This document shows positions 36,399-45,787 of a stretch of 64,000 bases of DNA, piece after piece. This DNA is from Corynebacterium anserum (GTDB lineage Bacteria; Actinomycetota; Actinomycetes; Mycobacteriales; Mycobacteriaceae), in contig NZ_CP046883.1 of NCBI RefSeq assembly GCF_014262665.1, positions 372,001 through 436,000 of the forward strand. Reading direction: 5' to 3'. Under the pieces are notes generated by a model. That model made no database searches, was not told the DNA's origin, and saw only the letters and a list, made by a program, of their open reading frames with translations. Positions within the stretch are counted from its first letter, which is position 1. The number at the start of each line of letters is the position of its first letter. A program made the position numbers and the translations under genes.

Positions 36399-36447
36399 CA
36401 ACAGCCAACGGTTCGAATTTGCTCCAGATAGCGGGGTTACCTAGCCG

Positions 36448-37245
36448 CTAGGCAGAATCGATGCGAATCCTGTTGCAAATCTCTCCAACACCCTCAATAG
36501 CAATCTTCACTTCATCTCCATCCTCAAGATACTGCGGGGGTTGCGTTCCGTGTCCCACACCTTCCGGGGTACCCGTGACGATCACATCGCCCGCGCGTAA
36601 TGGCGTAAAAATTCCGATGTAGTCGATCAACTTCCGCGGTGGAAAAACTAAGTCCCCTACCGAATGTTCCTGACGTAGTTCCCCATTAACCCATGTGCGT
36701 AACATAGCGCCTTCGGCAACAGGATCGCACTCATCCGCAGTAACCATCCAGGGACCGAAGCCGCTGGAGTGTTCCAAATTTTTTCCTTGAAGCCACTGCT
36801 GTGTCCGGTACTGCCAATCGCGTTGCGATAGGTCATTCATTACCGCATATCCTGCGATCTCACCACCGTGTCCAATCACCACCGCTAGCTCCCCTTCGTA
36901 ATCAAGAGCGTGACTCATTGCCTCGTCCACCGTGATCTCATCGAATGGTCCAGTGATAGACGACGCAAACTTGCCAAACAACGTTGGGTGGTCGGGCACC
37001 GGATGTCCCATTTCTAGAATGTGTTCACGGTAATTCAATCCCACACAAAAGATTCTCTCTGGGTGAGGGACCACCGGTGCCAACTGCTGCGCAGTAAACT
37101 CAATTTTTTGAGCATTTCCCAGGTCAGCTGGGTTGGCGTCGAATAAAGAGGAAACAACAGCACCGACCCCACGGCCCGACTCGAAGTGCTCCACAGCGAC
37201 ATGAACAAGTTCATTCGCACTAACACGGACGGTAGCGATTTTCAT
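36448..37245 (-). CDS. Fumarylacetoacetate hydrolase family protein
   Basis: A 265-residue member of the FAH superfamily (hydrolases, decarboxylases and isomerases of catabolic keto acids). The ATG at 37245 follows AGGAGG, so longer upstream reading is not used. Family blocks are IFCVGLNYREHILEMG, LFGKFASSITGP, the metal-binding E-x-E in LDYEGELAVVIG, NDLSQRDWQ, and GDVIVTGTPEGVGHG. Its catalytic substrate cannot be read from the sequence. It diverges from cysS with only 18 bases between starts. Confidence 0.88.
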   Translation of the reverse strand: MKIATVRVSANELVHVAVEHFESGRGVGAVVSSLFDANPADLGNAQKIEFTAQQLAPVVPHPERIFCVGLNYREHILEMGHPVPDHPTLFGKFASSITGPFDEITVDEAMSHALDYEGELAVVIGHGGEIAGYAVMNDLSQRDWQYRTQQWLQGKNLEHSSGFGPWMVTADECDPVAEGAMLRTWVNGELRQEHSVGDLVFPPRKLIDYIGIFTPLRAGDVIVTGTPEGVGHGTQPPQYLEDGDEVKIAIEGVGEICNRIRIDSA

Positions 37246-37263
37246 GGCGCCTCCTGACCTACA

Positions 37264-38787
37264 ATGAAGAACGTGACTCTGCGAATTTACGATACAGCTA
37301 CCCGCCAACTCCGCGATTTCACACCATTGCGCGAAGGACACGCCAGTATTTATCTCTGCGGTGCCACTGTCCAATCCATCCCGCATATTGGGCACGTGCG
37401 TTCCGGTGTGGCATTCGACATTCTTCGTAACTGGCTGGAGGCTAAAGGCCTTGACGTGGCGTTTGTTCGCAATGTCACTGATATCGATGACAAAATCCTC
37501 ACAAAGGCTAAAGAAAATGGTCGCCCCTGGTGGGAATGGGCCGCCACTCACGAACGCGCTTTCGCCTGGGCCTATGACACATTGGGGGTAACTCCACCAT
37601 CCATTGAGCCACGTGCGACGGGGCACATACCGCAGATGATCGAATACATGCAGCGCATTATCGACAATGGCCACGGCTACGCGGCCGAAGGTAATGTGTA
37701 TGCTTCACCGGCCACCATCGAAAACTACGGCTTCTTATCCGGACAGAAGCTTGAGGAGATGGACCAGGGAGAATCCGCTGGTAAGGGTAAGCGAGATCCC
37801 CGCGATTTCACTATGTGGAAAGCCGCCAAACCGGGCGAACCAGCATGGGATACACCGTGGGGCCGAGGCCGTCCAGGGTGGCACATCGAATGCTCCGCGA
37901 TGGCCACCACATACCTTGGAGGCGAGTTCGATATCCACTGTGGAGGATTGGACTTGCAATTCCCTCACCATGAAAACGAGGCTGCCCAAGCCTGCGCGGC
38001 AGGTGATGGCTTTGCCCGCTACTGGATGCACAATGGCTGGGTAACCATGAGTGGTGAAAAGATGTCCAAGTCACTGGGCAACGTGTTGAGTATTCCCAAT
38101 GTGCTGAAATTGGTGCGTCCAGTCGAACTGCGATATTACCTGGGTAGCGCGCACTATCGCTCGATGCTGGAGTATTCCGAGAGTGCGCTCGCAGAAGCCG
38201 CCGCCGGGTATAGGCGCCTAGAGAAATTCGTGGTGCGAGCCGCTAGTGCCGCGAAGGCATCAGCAGCCAGCACAGCAGCCACTACAGCACTGGCGGCAGA
38301 TGCGCCGGACAGTGCTTCAGCGGATATTCACCCCCTGGCAGCAGCTTTGCCCGTAGGTACCGTCCCGGAAGTATTTGCGGAAAAACTTGACGATGATCTG
38401 GCAGTACCTCAGGCTCTGGCCATTATTCACGAGACCATTCGTGCCGGTAACAAGATTCTTGATAAGGCAGAAGCCGGAGATCGATCTGCACAAGCAGAGG
38501 TGATCGAACTGGCCGGCCGCGTCCGCGCTATGGCTGCAGTATTAGGTGTTGATCCTCTGTCAGCTACGTGGTTAGAGTCATCTTTGGCTTCACTCGGCGG
38601 TTCCGACGCAGCAATGGGGGCTCTCGACATCCTCGTGAAAGCCGAGTTGGAGCGCCGGGCAGAGGCTCGCGCTGAGAAGAACTGGGCGGTAGCCGATGAA
38701 GTCCGAGACCGACTCAAGGCTGCCGGTATCGAGGTGACGGATACCGCCGAGGGGGCTAAGTGGTCGTTGAAGGACGAGCGGGCATAA
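37264..38787 (+). CDS. cysS: Cysteinyl-tRNA synthetase
   Basis: A 507-residue class I synthetase. The HIGH motif is in [14 protein letters not shown] and KMSKS is in [12 protein letters not shown]. Zn ligands include the Cys in [13 protein letters not shown] and the [15 protein letters not shown] block. A variable Ala/Ser-rich insert lies at residues about 325-355. It follows ispF in mycobacteria; here the ABC exporter and FAH gene intervene. The 3' end overlaps the convergent transporter gene by 32 bases. Confidence 0.95.
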   Translation: MKNVTLRIYDTATRQLRDFTPLREGHASIYLCGATVQSIPHIGHVRSGVAFDILRNWLEAKGLDVAFVRNVTDIDDKILTKAKENGRPWWEWAATHERAFAWAYDTLGVTPPSIEPRATGHIPQMIEYMQRIIDNGHGYAAEGNVYASPATIENYGFLSGQKLEEMDQGESAGKGKRDPRDFTMWKAAKPGEPAWDTPWGRGRPGWHIECSAMATTYLGGEFDIHCGGLDLQFPHHENEAAQACAAGDGFARYWMHNGWVTMSGEKMSKSLGNVLSIPNVLKLVRPVELRYYLGSAHYRSMLEYSESALAEAAAGYRRLEKFVVRAASAAKASAASTAATTALAADAPDSASADIHPLAAALPVGTVPEVFAEKLDDDLAVPQALAIIHETIRAGNKILDKAEAGDRSAQAEVIELAGRVRAMAAVLGVDPLSATWLESSLASLGGSDAAMGALDILVKAELERRAEARAEKNWAVADEVRDRLKAAGIEVTDTAEGAKWSLKDERA

Positions 38788-39619
38788 CCGACGGCTGTTC
38801 ATAATAGCCCTCGTTCTTCTTGACCCATGCGATCACGGCATAGGTGATTGGCATGACGCAGAATTCCACGAAGGTTTTCCAGAAGAAGCCAACAACGACG
38901 TAGTTAATGAATGCGCCCCAGCTGTCGATCCCGATTGCCGTCGCAGCGATGGAACAGAAGATGAGTGTGTCGACAAATTCGCCGACAATGGTCGAACCCA
39001 TGAGACGTGCCCATAGAGCTTTTTCACCGGTGTGCTTCTTGATGACATTCAGCGACCATGCGTTCAGCAATTGGCCGAAGATATATCCCGCCAACCCAGC
39101 TAGAACTAGTTGAGGCACAGTGCCCAGGACGGTTTCGAACGCCGCTTGGTTGTCATAGAACTCAGCCGGAGGCAGCTTAATGGCGATGAAGAAGCAGAGC
39201 ATTGCTAGTGCCAGTATGGCGAAACCAGCCCATACAGCATTGCGCGTCGCCTTATAGCCGTAGCATTCGGATAGTACGTCACCGATCACGTAGGACAGGG
39301 GGAAGAGGAAGAACGCGCCGTCAGTAACCAGCGGGCCGATTGCTACACCCTTAGTAGCAGTGATGTTGGAGACGATGAGTACGCCGATGAACACGGCGAC
39401 AAAAATCGGATAGAGCGTACGCGGAACGTGAATATGCCGCGGGGTGCTATCGGTGGGTTGAGCAGCTGCACCTGTGGCATTAGAAACTGTGGAGTTCTTG
39501 GCTGCGTTGTTGGGAGCTGCAGCGGATGATTCTGTGTGTGCGGGCGCGTGCGAAGCGTGTGCAGCTGCCGCTTCGGCGTTGCCCGGCCCAGACAGGGGCA
39601 GGTTTTTTCCAGTAGTCAT
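38756..39619 (-). CDS. Queuosine precursor transporter (YhhQ/VUT family)
   Basis: A 287-residue membrane protein. An Ala/Ser/His-rich N-terminal tail of about 60 residues is followed by six membrane segments with family motifs: [63 protein letters not shown], and [20 protein letters not shown]. The family takes up preQ0/preQ1. The start ATG at 39619 removes an atypical upstream extension. Its end overlaps the end of cysS by 32 bases. Confidence 0.85.
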   Translation of the reverse strand: MTTGKNLPLSGPGNAEAAAAHASHAPAHTESSAAAPNNAAKNSTVSNATGAAAQPTDSTPRHIHVPRTLYPIFVAVFIGVLIVSNITATKGVAIGPLVTDGAFFLFPLSYVIGDVLSECYGYKATRNAVWAGFAILALAMLCFFIAIKLPPAEFYDNQAAFETVLGTVPQLVLAGLAGYIFGQLLNAWSLNVIKKHTGEKALWARLMGSTIVGEFVDTLIFCSIAATAIGIDSWGAFINYVVVGFFWKTFVEFCVMPITYAVIAWVKKNEGYYEQPSVMPARPSTTT

Positions 39620-39823
39620 GCGAGAAATACTACCGGTGCGCGTCGTCTGGCCTGAATACCGCCTATCCGTGCAGCCCATGGGTATACCTGGGGCTCGGTT
39701 AGTCAGTGCCCGATTGCTCTAGGCGATGAGCTTTACGTGGCGCGGTGCATGCAAGGCACCGGGGTGGAATATAAACAGACGCGGTATATAAACTTGGGCG
39801 AGTTCGAAATACTAGGGAGAATA

Positions 39824-40798
39824 ATGGCCGGTAATTCACAGCGCAGGGGCGCTATCCGTAAGACCAATAAGAAGGGCTCTGTGAAGGGGTCCGGTGGTCA
39901 GCGCCGCAAGGGCCTTGCGGGAAAGAAAGCGACTCCGAAGGCTGAAGATCGCACTTATCACGCAGCGTATAAACGCAAGAGGCAGCAGCAGCGGCGTGCG
40001 TCGGGCGCACACGATAACCGCGCCGCAGCCCGGAAGCAGCATGGGGTTGGGGATCAGGCTGAACTTGTGGTTGGACGTAACCCAGTGATTGAGTGTTTAC
40101 ATGCCCGAGTCCCGGCGACGGCATTGTTCGTTTCTGAAGGCGCCAAGGGGGATGAGCGTCTTTCAGAAGCTGTTCATACATGTGCGGATCGCGGTATTGC
40201 GGTGATGGAGGTATCCAAACAAGAACTGGACCGCATGATAGGCAATGGTATGCACCAGGGGATTGGTTTGCAGGTATCGCCTTATCAGTACCGCGAGGTT
40301 GAGGATGTTATCGAGCGCGCGAGTGCTTCTGATCAACCCGGTTTGATCGTGGCGTTGGATAACATCACTGACCCTCGTAATCTGGGTGCCGTGATCCGCT
40401 CCGTTGCGGCATTTGGTGGGCACGGCGTGGTTATTCCCGAGCGACGTAGCGCTTCCGTCACTGCGGTTGCCTGGCGTACTTCCGCCGGTACTGCAGCTCG
40501 GCTGCCTGTAGCGAAGGCTACGAATATGGTTCGAGCTTTGAAACAGTTCCAGCACGCCGGCTACCAGGTGATTGGTTTGGATGCTGGAGGAGAGCACACG
40601 TTGGATACTTATGACGGCACTACTCCGGTAGTCATCGTCGTTGGCTCAGAAGGCAAAGGCCTCTCTCGCTTGGTGAGGGAGACATGCGACAGCATTGTGT
40701 CCATCCCGATGGCGGGCAAGGTTGAGTCTCTGAACGCCTCTGTTGCTGCGGGGGTTGTGCTTTCTGAGTTTGCCCGCCAGCGTCGCACCGAAAGATAA
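39824..40798 (+). CDS. rlmB: 23S rRNA (guanosine-2'-O-)-methyltransferase RlmB (SpoU/TrmH family)
   Basis: A 324-residue SpoU-type methyltransferase. A very basic N-terminal tail of about 80 residues precedes the substrate-binding domain ([11 protein letters not shown]) and the trefoil-knot domain with motif 1 [19 protein letters not shown], motif 2 [13 protein letters not shown] and motif 3 [22 protein letters not shown]. The ATG at 39824 after AGGGAG is used. The position downstream of cysS matches mycobacterial tsnR/rlmB. Confidence 0.9.
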   Translation: MAGNSQRRGAIRKTNKKGSVKGSGGQRRKGLAGKKATPKAEDRTYHAAYKRKRQQQRRASGAHDNRAAARKQHGVGDQAELVVGRNPVIECLHARVPATALFVSEGAKGDERLSEAVHTCADRGIAVMEVSKQELDRMIGNGMHQGIGLQVSPYQYREVEDVIERASASDQPGLIVALDNITDPRNLGAVIRSVAAFGGHGVVIPERRSASVTAVAWRTSAGTAARLPVAKATNMVRALKQFQHAGYQVIGLDAGGEHTLDTYDGTTPVVIVVGSEGKGLSRLVRETCDSIVSIPMAGKVESLNASVAAGVVLSEFARQRRTER

Positions 40799-41072
40799 GG
40801 AGCCACGCGGCAGTTGTTCAACGAGGCATGCTGCAACTATTCGTTGAACTGCGCGCTAGTCACTCGACGCTGCATCCCGTAGACACTCGGGGTGGCATGC
40901 CGTAGTTGCTCGACGCTGCGCCACCATAGGCACTCGGGGCGGCATGCCGTAGTCGCTCGGTGCGCCATGCCGTGGTACCTCGACGCAGCACCGTGGGACT
41001 TAGCGGTGGAATAACCAGGCCTTGGCAGTTCCAGACCACCATTAGATCCCTTCGGTGACGTCGCCGGACTCT
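40799..41072. repeat. Intergenic region with imperfect ~46-bp tandem repeats
   Basis: CGACGCTGC...CACTCGGGG(T/C)GGCATGCCGTAGT is repeated at about 40865-40910 and 40911-40957 with indels, and a degenerate third copy follows. No coding frame or clear terminator is visible. Confidence 0.6.
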
Positions 41073-42014
41073 CTAGGGGACGATAGGGTTCTGATGATGG
41101 TGCCCGGTCGAATTATCATTGGGGTCTAGCGTGGAGGTAGATTTCGCATATTCCCGGGCGCGTACTTCGTCGGCATTCATGCGTCGGGAACGAAGATAAG
41201 CCAGGCCACGACAGATGAGATAGATCAGAAACGAGATAGTGGTCACAAACACAGAAACCGGCAGGCCGGGGGCAAGGGAAAGCACTAAGCCTCCCACAGC
41301 AGAAATCACGGAAAAAAGACCGGATAGTACCACAGCCACCATCGGATTAGCGGTGACCTTCACCGCAGCAGCCCCTGGAGTGATCAACAGCGCAATCAGC
41401 AGCAACGCGCCGACGATCTGCACACCTTGGCTAGCAACCACACCTATGAGCACCGCAAAAACAACTGCAAGAGCTTTTACCTTAACCCCCGACGCCGCAG
41501 CGACCACCGGATCAACCGTAGCGAAAAGCATTGGGCGCCATAACAGGGCCATGATCACAACCACAGCAACTGCGAGTATGAGCAGCACCCCCAAGCTAGC
41601 CGTGGACACGCCCACAATCTGGCCGGTCAGCAAACTAAAAGCTGCTGAAGAACGCCCCGGATACAGATAAATAAACAGCACCGACAGTCCCATGCCGAAG
41701 CTGAGGACGACAGCGACAATACTGTCCTGCTCACGAGCCCCCAACAGAGTTAATACAACGGAGGCTATCACTGCCCCAAGTAATGCTCCCCAGGTGACCC
41801 CAAAGCCAAACAAGAGAGCGGCGGCAGCACCCATGAGCGCTAATTCTCCGGTGGAATGCGCGGCGAAGCTCATGTTGCGCATCACGATGAGCGGTGCCAT
41901 AGCTCCAGAGACGATACCCAGGAGGAGAGCAGCGAGGATCGCATTCTGAACGAAGTCTACGTTGAGCAGAGTTACGGTGTCTGCGAGCCAATTACCGGTG
42001 TGGAAATCACTCAT
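41073..42014 (-). CDS. znuB: Zinc ABC transporter permease
   Basis: A 313-residue permease of the ABC-3 (metal) family with about eight membrane segments (IVSGAMAPLIVMRNMSFAAHSTGELALMG, LTGQIVGV, QIVGALLLIALLITPGAAAV are family blocks). The C-terminal tail is His-containing. Its ATG overlaps the ATPase stop as ATGA (42011-42014). Third gene of the SBP-ATPase-permease operon; the same set in C. glutamicum (cg2911-cg2913) is Zur-regulated. Confidence 0.85.
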   Translation of the reverse strand: MSDFHTGNWLADTVTLLNVDFVQNAILAALLLGIVSGAMAPLIVMRNMSFAAHSTGELALMGAAAALLFGFGVTWGALLGAVIASVVLTLLGAREQDSIVAVVLSFGMGLSVLFIYLYPGRSSAAFSLLTGQIVGVSTASLGVLLILAVAVVVIMALLWRPMLFATVDPVVAAASGVKVKALAVVFAVLIGVVASQGVQIVGALLLIALLITPGAAAVKVTANPMVAVVLSGLFSVISAVGGLVLSLAPGLPVSVFVTTISFLIYLICRGLAYLRSRRMNADEVRAREYAKSTSTLDPNDNSTGHHHQNPIVP

Positions 42015-42712
42015 ACGACGACCAACCTTCCATCGACATTCAACACTTTTACGTCTGTGCGGTATAGCTCGGAGAGCGTTTCGGAAGTCATCACTTCATC
42101 TACAGTGCCGATGACATGACCATGTGGCGTGATGTAGAGAACTCGATCGGTGACCTCCAAGATTGGGTTGATGCCGTGCGTGACGAATACAACCGCAGTG
42201 TTGTGCTCACGACGCCGCGAGTCGAGAAGCTCCACTGTGCGTTTCTGTGCGCGAAGATCCATGGAAAGCAGAGGCTCATCGCACAACAAAAGCTTCGGGT
42301 TGTTGGCGAGTGCTTGTGCTTGGCGGATGAGTTGTTGCTGACCACCGGAGAGCTCGCCGACGCGAAGATCCGCCAGTCCTGTTGCCCCTACTTCCGCTAG
42401 GGCATCTAATACTTGAGATTTTTTGGGTCGGCGATTGGTGAATACGCCATTGGCCACCGCGAGACCCACCAGATCTTTCGCGCGTAGAGGGGTGTTTGGA
42501 TCGAACATGCGCTGCTGGGGGATGTAGCCGATGGGGCCGTCGACGCTAACGGTGCCGGATGATAGGCGCCGAGTACCGAGAGCGACGTTGAGCAGCGTGG
42601 ACTTGCCCACGCCGTTGGAACCGAGAACAGCCAGAAACTCACCAGGCGCGACCTCAAGGTTGAGATCGCGCCAGAGTGGTTCCACAGCAGCGTTGTGGAA
42701 TTGAAGGGGCAT
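42011..42712 (-). CDS. znuC: Zinc ABC transporter ATP-binding protein
   Basis: A 233-residue ATPase. Walker A is VLGSNGVGKSTLLN, signature ELSGGQQQLIRQAQAL, Walker B LLLCDEPLLSMD, switch FVTHGINP. The Q-loop lies in IGYIPQQRMF. The start ATG at 42712 begins MPLQFHNAAVEPLW, typical for this subgroup. Coupled by ATGA to the permease. An 18-bp direct repeat, CCGGGTCCTGCTCGGAGG (42748-42765 and 42778-42795), separates it from the binding-protein gene. Confidence 0.85.
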   Translation of the reverse strand: MPLQFHNAAVEPLWRDLNLEVAPGEFLAVLGSNGVGKSTLLNVALGTRRLSSGTVSVDGPIGYIPQQRMFDPNTPLRAKDLVGLAVANGVFTNRRPKKSQVLDALAEVGATGLADLRVGELSGGQQQLIRQAQALANNPKLLLCDEPLLSMDLRAQKRTVELLDSRRREHNTAVVFVTHGINPILEVTDRVLYITPHGHVIGTVDEVMTSETLSELYRTDVKVLNVDGRLVVV

Positions 42713-42853
42713 GTTAGTGATGTTGGTATCTGTCTGTGTATTATGTGCCGGGTCCTGCTCGGAGGGGCATTTTGTCCCCGGGTCCTGCTCGGAGGAAGCC
42801 GATGTTTAGGGGGCGAGCAAGTGTGCTCTTTGTGCACCCGGCACGCGAATGGA

Positions 42854-43888
42854 CTACTTGGTTGCGTCTTCCAAAGAGGAGAGGAAAGCGTCCACGTAGT
42901 CGAAGTAGGACTGGTTAGGCTCAGGAGTTTCGTTGATGTTGACTACGCTGACATTCTTTTCCTTCGCAGCAGAGATGAGCTCCTGAGAAGCAGGTGACTG
43001 GGACTGCTGGTTAGTGATCACCACGTTGACACCGCCATCTTTGATGACTTTCTGAGCTGCAGCGATATCGGCAGCAGATGGTTCGGATTCGGAGGCGATG
43101 GACTTCGCAAAACCAGATGGGGTGACATCATGGAAAGCGGAGTGCGCGATCAAGTGGTAAGCGACTGGCTCCGTGAGGATGTAATCAGCCTGCTTGAGCT
43201 TCTGTACACGCTTCTCCAACTCGTCGGTTTTCTGCTCTACAGGCTTAGCAGAATCTTCAGGGATGCTGTTGTCCATCTCATGAAGTTTCTTAGCCAGGTG
43301 CTCTGCGAACTCGTCTACCTTCTCTAGATCCATCCAAACATGAGGATCGTTTACGAAGGCTGCGCCGTGGTTGTGACCGCTGTGGTCGTGGCCGTGGGCG
43401 TGGGCGTCTTCGCCTTCGGCACCGTGGTCGTGATCGTGGGCGTCTTCACCTTCGGCACCGTGGTCGTGGCCGTGGGCGTCTTCACCTTCGGCACCGTGGT
43501 CGTGATCACCATGGTGGTGGTGATGCGCTTCCGCGAGAGGCGCAGCAGTGATCAACTCAGTTCCGTCTTTAACGTGGTCGGTCAACCAGTTGTCGTATCC
43601 GCCACCATTGCCGACGACAATATCTGCGTCGTCCAATTCGGCGAGATCCTTAGCAGTTGCCTCGTATTCATGCGGATCGTCATCGGTGGAGCTAAGAATG
43701 CTCACAACCTTAACTTTGTCGGAATCACCAGCAACAGTCTTTGCAATGTCGCCCCAAATGGAGGTTGATGCGACGATCTTGATGGTGCCGTTATCAGCGG
43801 CTGGGTCTTTGGAACCACCGTCTGCACAGGCTGTCACACCCATGGTCAACGTGGCAATACCTAGGAGGGAGGCAAGCTTCTTTTTCAT
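42854..43888 (-). CDS. znuA: Zinc-binding lipoprotein of ABC transporter (ZnuA/AztC type)
   Basis: A 344-residue lipoprotein: start ATG 43888, lipobox GVTAC at about residues 16-20. The cluster A-I fold is seen in IVASTSIWGDIAKTVAGD, DDPHEYEATAKDLAELDDADIVVGNGGGYD and VNDPHVWMDLEKV. Between these, a His/Asp-rich loop carries a ten-residue unit (DHGAEGEDAH) three times plus HHHHHGDHDH, a probable zinc-catching loop. A possible third ligand lies in YHLIAHSAFHD. First gene of the zinc uptake operon and next to the divergent regulator gene ipsA. Confidence 0.88.
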   Translation of the reverse strand: MKKKLASLLGIATLTMGVTACADGGSKDPAADNGTIKIVASTSIWGDIAKTVAGDSDKVKVVSILSSTDDDPHEYEATAKDLAELDDADIVVGNGGGYDNWLTDHVKDGTELITAAPLAEAHHHHHGDHDHGAEGEDAHGHDHGAEGEDAHDHDHGAEGEDAHAHGHDHSGHNHGAAFVNDPHVWMDLEKVDEFAEHLAKKLHEMDNSIPEDSAKPVEQKTDELEKRVQKLKQADYILTEPVAYHLIAHSAFHDVTPSGFAKSIASESEPSAADIAAAQKVIKDGGVNVVITNQQSQSPASQELISAAKEKNVSVVNINETPEPNQSYFDYVDAFLSSLEDATK

Positions 43889-43895
43889 GACGACA

Positions 43896-43924
43896 AAGTT
43901 ATTGTTCTTGATAACGGTTGTCAA
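43896..43924 (-). promoter_or_regulatory. Promoter of the zinc operon with Zur-like dyad; probable leaderless mRNA
   Basis: On the reverse strand TTGACA (43919-43924) and TAACTT (43896-43901) are 17 bases apart, and the ATG follows the -10 by seven bases. The spacer holds the dyad GTTAT-N8-ATAAC (43898-43915), suitable for a Zur repressor site. The Zur assignment rests on the regulon of the C. glutamicum orthologue, not on a fixed consensus match. Confidence 0.5.
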
Positions 43925-44009
43925 TGTAAAACAAGTAATCAGTGATGACGGGCGCTGGAGCCGTACCTCCCCGCTTAGTAGATCATGCAATTGTCCCTGC
44001 CATAGTGGG

Positions 44010-44129
44010 TCAGTTAGCTTCTATCTCGCCCTTCTGGGTTGGTCAGCTTCTATCTCGCCCTTCTGGGTTGGTCAGCTTCTATCTCGCCCTTCTGGGTTGG
44101 TCAGCTTCTATCTCGCCCTTCTGGGTTGG
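44010..44129. repeat. 29-bp tandem repeat, four copies, upstream of ipsA
   Basis: TCAGCTTCTATCTCGCCCTT + CTGGGTTGG is present exactly at 44043-44071, 44072-44100 and 44101-44129. A first copy at 44010-44042 carries a 4-bp insertion, and a decayed copy begins at 44130. There are no spacers, so it is not a CRISPR. Open frames through it are an effect of the repeat. Confidence 0.9.
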
Positions 44130-44263
44130 TCAGCTTCGCTCCCGTCATGGTGGATTGCTCAGTGGTGTTTCCGTCACGACTGAATCGTGAAGCTATGCCC
44201 CCATCATCGCTGAATCGTGCATTCATCTTTCCCGATCAAGCAGCACCCCATACACTGAACCCC

Positions 44264-45517
44264 ATGAGTCGATCCGCCCGCCGAGGAACCCTTGCATCCA
44301 TTGCTGCAGAACTCGGCGTCTCCCGTACCACCGTATCCAACGCTTATAATCGCCCAGACCAACTCTCACCTGAGCTCCGCGAAAAAATCCTCCGAACTGC
44401 ACAGCATCTCGGATATCCCGGCCCTGACCCCACCGCGCGTTCCCTTCGCACACGCCGAGCTGGTGCGATTGGTGTGCTTCTCACCGAAGAACTCACCTAC
44501 GCCTTCGAAGACCAAGCATCCTTAGAATTCATGTCCGGCGTATCAGTCGCGTGTGGGAATATGGGCGTTTCGATGCTACTGATCCCAGCAGGAGCTGGCG
44601 AGCTGGCGTCGGAGAAAAAAGAGACAACTTACCCCGAGGCAACAGAACCGGGCACAACAGAACCAACCCCAAAAGGATCGGACACAAAGGAACCGACTGT
44701 AAAAGAGACTGCGAATCAAAAAAAGATCGAGGCTACAAACCCGGTCAAGAAAGAAACCACAAGTAAGGCCACCACGCTAATCAACCAAGCTAGCGTTGAC
44801 GGCTTCATAGTGTATTCCGTGGCCAAAGACGACCCATACCTCGCAGCAGTAACCAATCGCAACCTGCCGACCGTCATCTGCGATCAGCCAACTGACCAGC
44901 CAGAATTGAACTACGTAGGAATCGACGACAAACAAGCAATACAACCAGTAGTTCGAAAACTAACAGACGCCGGGCACAGAAAAATAGGCATCCTATGCAT
45001 CCGCCTAGACCGCCAACCCAACAATGGCCCTGTCAGCGCCGAACGCCTAAATAATGCTGCAATGCACGTACAACGCTCCCGGATCGAAGGTGTACTCGAA
45101 GTACTTGCAGAGGTTGAGGTTGAACGCGCAGACGTGCCAATAGTCGAACGGCACATCAACGATGCCACCAACAACCGCAGTGCAGCCAAAGAACTACTGG
45201 ACAAGCACCCGGAGATAACAGCCGTAGTATGCACAGTCGACAACATGGCTCTGGCAGTAGCAGAACTAGCAGCTGACCGGGGTTGGAATATTCCGGAGCA
45301 ACTATCAGTAACGGGATTTGACGGCATTCCCAAAGCTGTGGAACTCGGCATCACAACAGTGAGACAGCCGTCAAAGGATAAGGGCCTGACCAGCGGCAGT
45401 GTGCTGGCGGCGTTGATTGCACACGGATCTGGCAGGGATGCCCCTAGGCGCATTTTGCTCGAAACCACAGTTATCGAAGGCAACTCTGTTGGAGCCCCGC
45501 GGGTAGGCGCGTTGTAG
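44264..45517 (+). CDS. ipsA: LacI-family transcriptional regulator IpsA
   Basis: A 417-residue repressor/activator. The DNA-binding domain is TLASIAAELGVSRTTVSNAYNRPDQLS with the hinge RTAQHLGYPGPDPTARSLR. The effector domain follows, interrupted at about residues 115-169 by a Thr/Glu/Lys-rich low-complexity insert absent from usual LacI proteins. The ATG at 44264 is used; upstream reading runs into a tandem repeat. By position (between the zinc operon and otsB) it corresponds to C. glutamicum cg2910 (IpsA), which controls inositol-dependent mycothiol and cell-wall genes. Orthology is inferred from synteny. Confidence 0.75.
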   Translation: MSRSARRGTLASIAAELGVSRTTVSNAYNRPDQLSPELREKILRTAQHLGYPGPDPTARSLRTRRAGAIGVLLTEELTYAFEDQASLEFMSGVSVACGNMGVSMLLIPAGAGELASEKKETTYPEATEPGTTEPTPKGSDTKEPTVKETANQKKIEATNPVKKETTSKATTLINQASVDGFIVYSVAKDDPYLAAVTNRNLPTVICDQPTDQPELNYVGIDDKQAIQPVVRKLTDAGHRKIGILCIRLDRQPNNGPVSAERLNNAAMHVQRSRIEGVLEVLAEVEVERADVPIVERHINDATNNRSAAKELLDKHPEITAVVCTVDNMALAVAELAADRGWNIPEQLSVTGFDGIPKAVELGITTVRQPSKDKGLTSGSVLAALIAHGSGRDAPRRILLETTVIEGNSVGAPRVGAL

Positions 45518-45586
45518 TACCTCTAATGGTCATTTTGTTTGGAAGTCCACGCCTGGAATAGCTCTTTTCGTGCAGCCTGAATGAAG

Positions 45587-45685
45587 AAAACGAAAAATTA
45601 TCCCCACAGATGGTTTTGTTGGTGTCAAAAGCCCAGGTGAGTCGACTTGAGGATTCCGCTTGTGGGGATATTTTTACGTTTTTTC
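45587..45685. terminator. Long imperfect hairpin, second copy of dispersed palindrome
   Basis: GAAAACGAAAAATTATCCCC... (45587-45609) pairs with TGTGGGGATATTTTTACG... (45661-45685) around about 50 bases. The outer sequence GTGGGGATATTTTT(G/A)CGTTTT is shared with the element at 18557-18660, while the loops differ. It lies between the convergent ipsA and otsB and may terminate both. Confidence 0.55.
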
Positions 45686-45787
45686 TTCCGCCGTTTTCTC
45701 TTATAATTCGTACTGGGGTGACGCACTACTAACGCGCTAGCGCCAGCGATGCGAAGAGGGCGCTGCAAGCACAGAGGGCAGCAGTTT

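Noticed and set aside
37675-38074. Reverse-strand open frames inside cysS
   Set aside because: Shadows of the synthetase; no ribosome binding site and no family similarity.
43340-44183. Forward frames of 142 and 211 residues opposite znuA
   Set aside because: They are antisense shadows of the His-rich loop and signal region of the zinc-binding protein.
44010-44263. CRISPR array or extended N-terminus of IpsA
   Set aside because: The repeats are directly tandem without spacers, and the long upstream frame only translates the repeat (SASISPFWVGQL).
45590-45612. DnaA box or origin from TTATCCCCACA
   Set aside because: It differs from the TTATCCACA box by an insertion, is single, and is explained by the hairpin arm.
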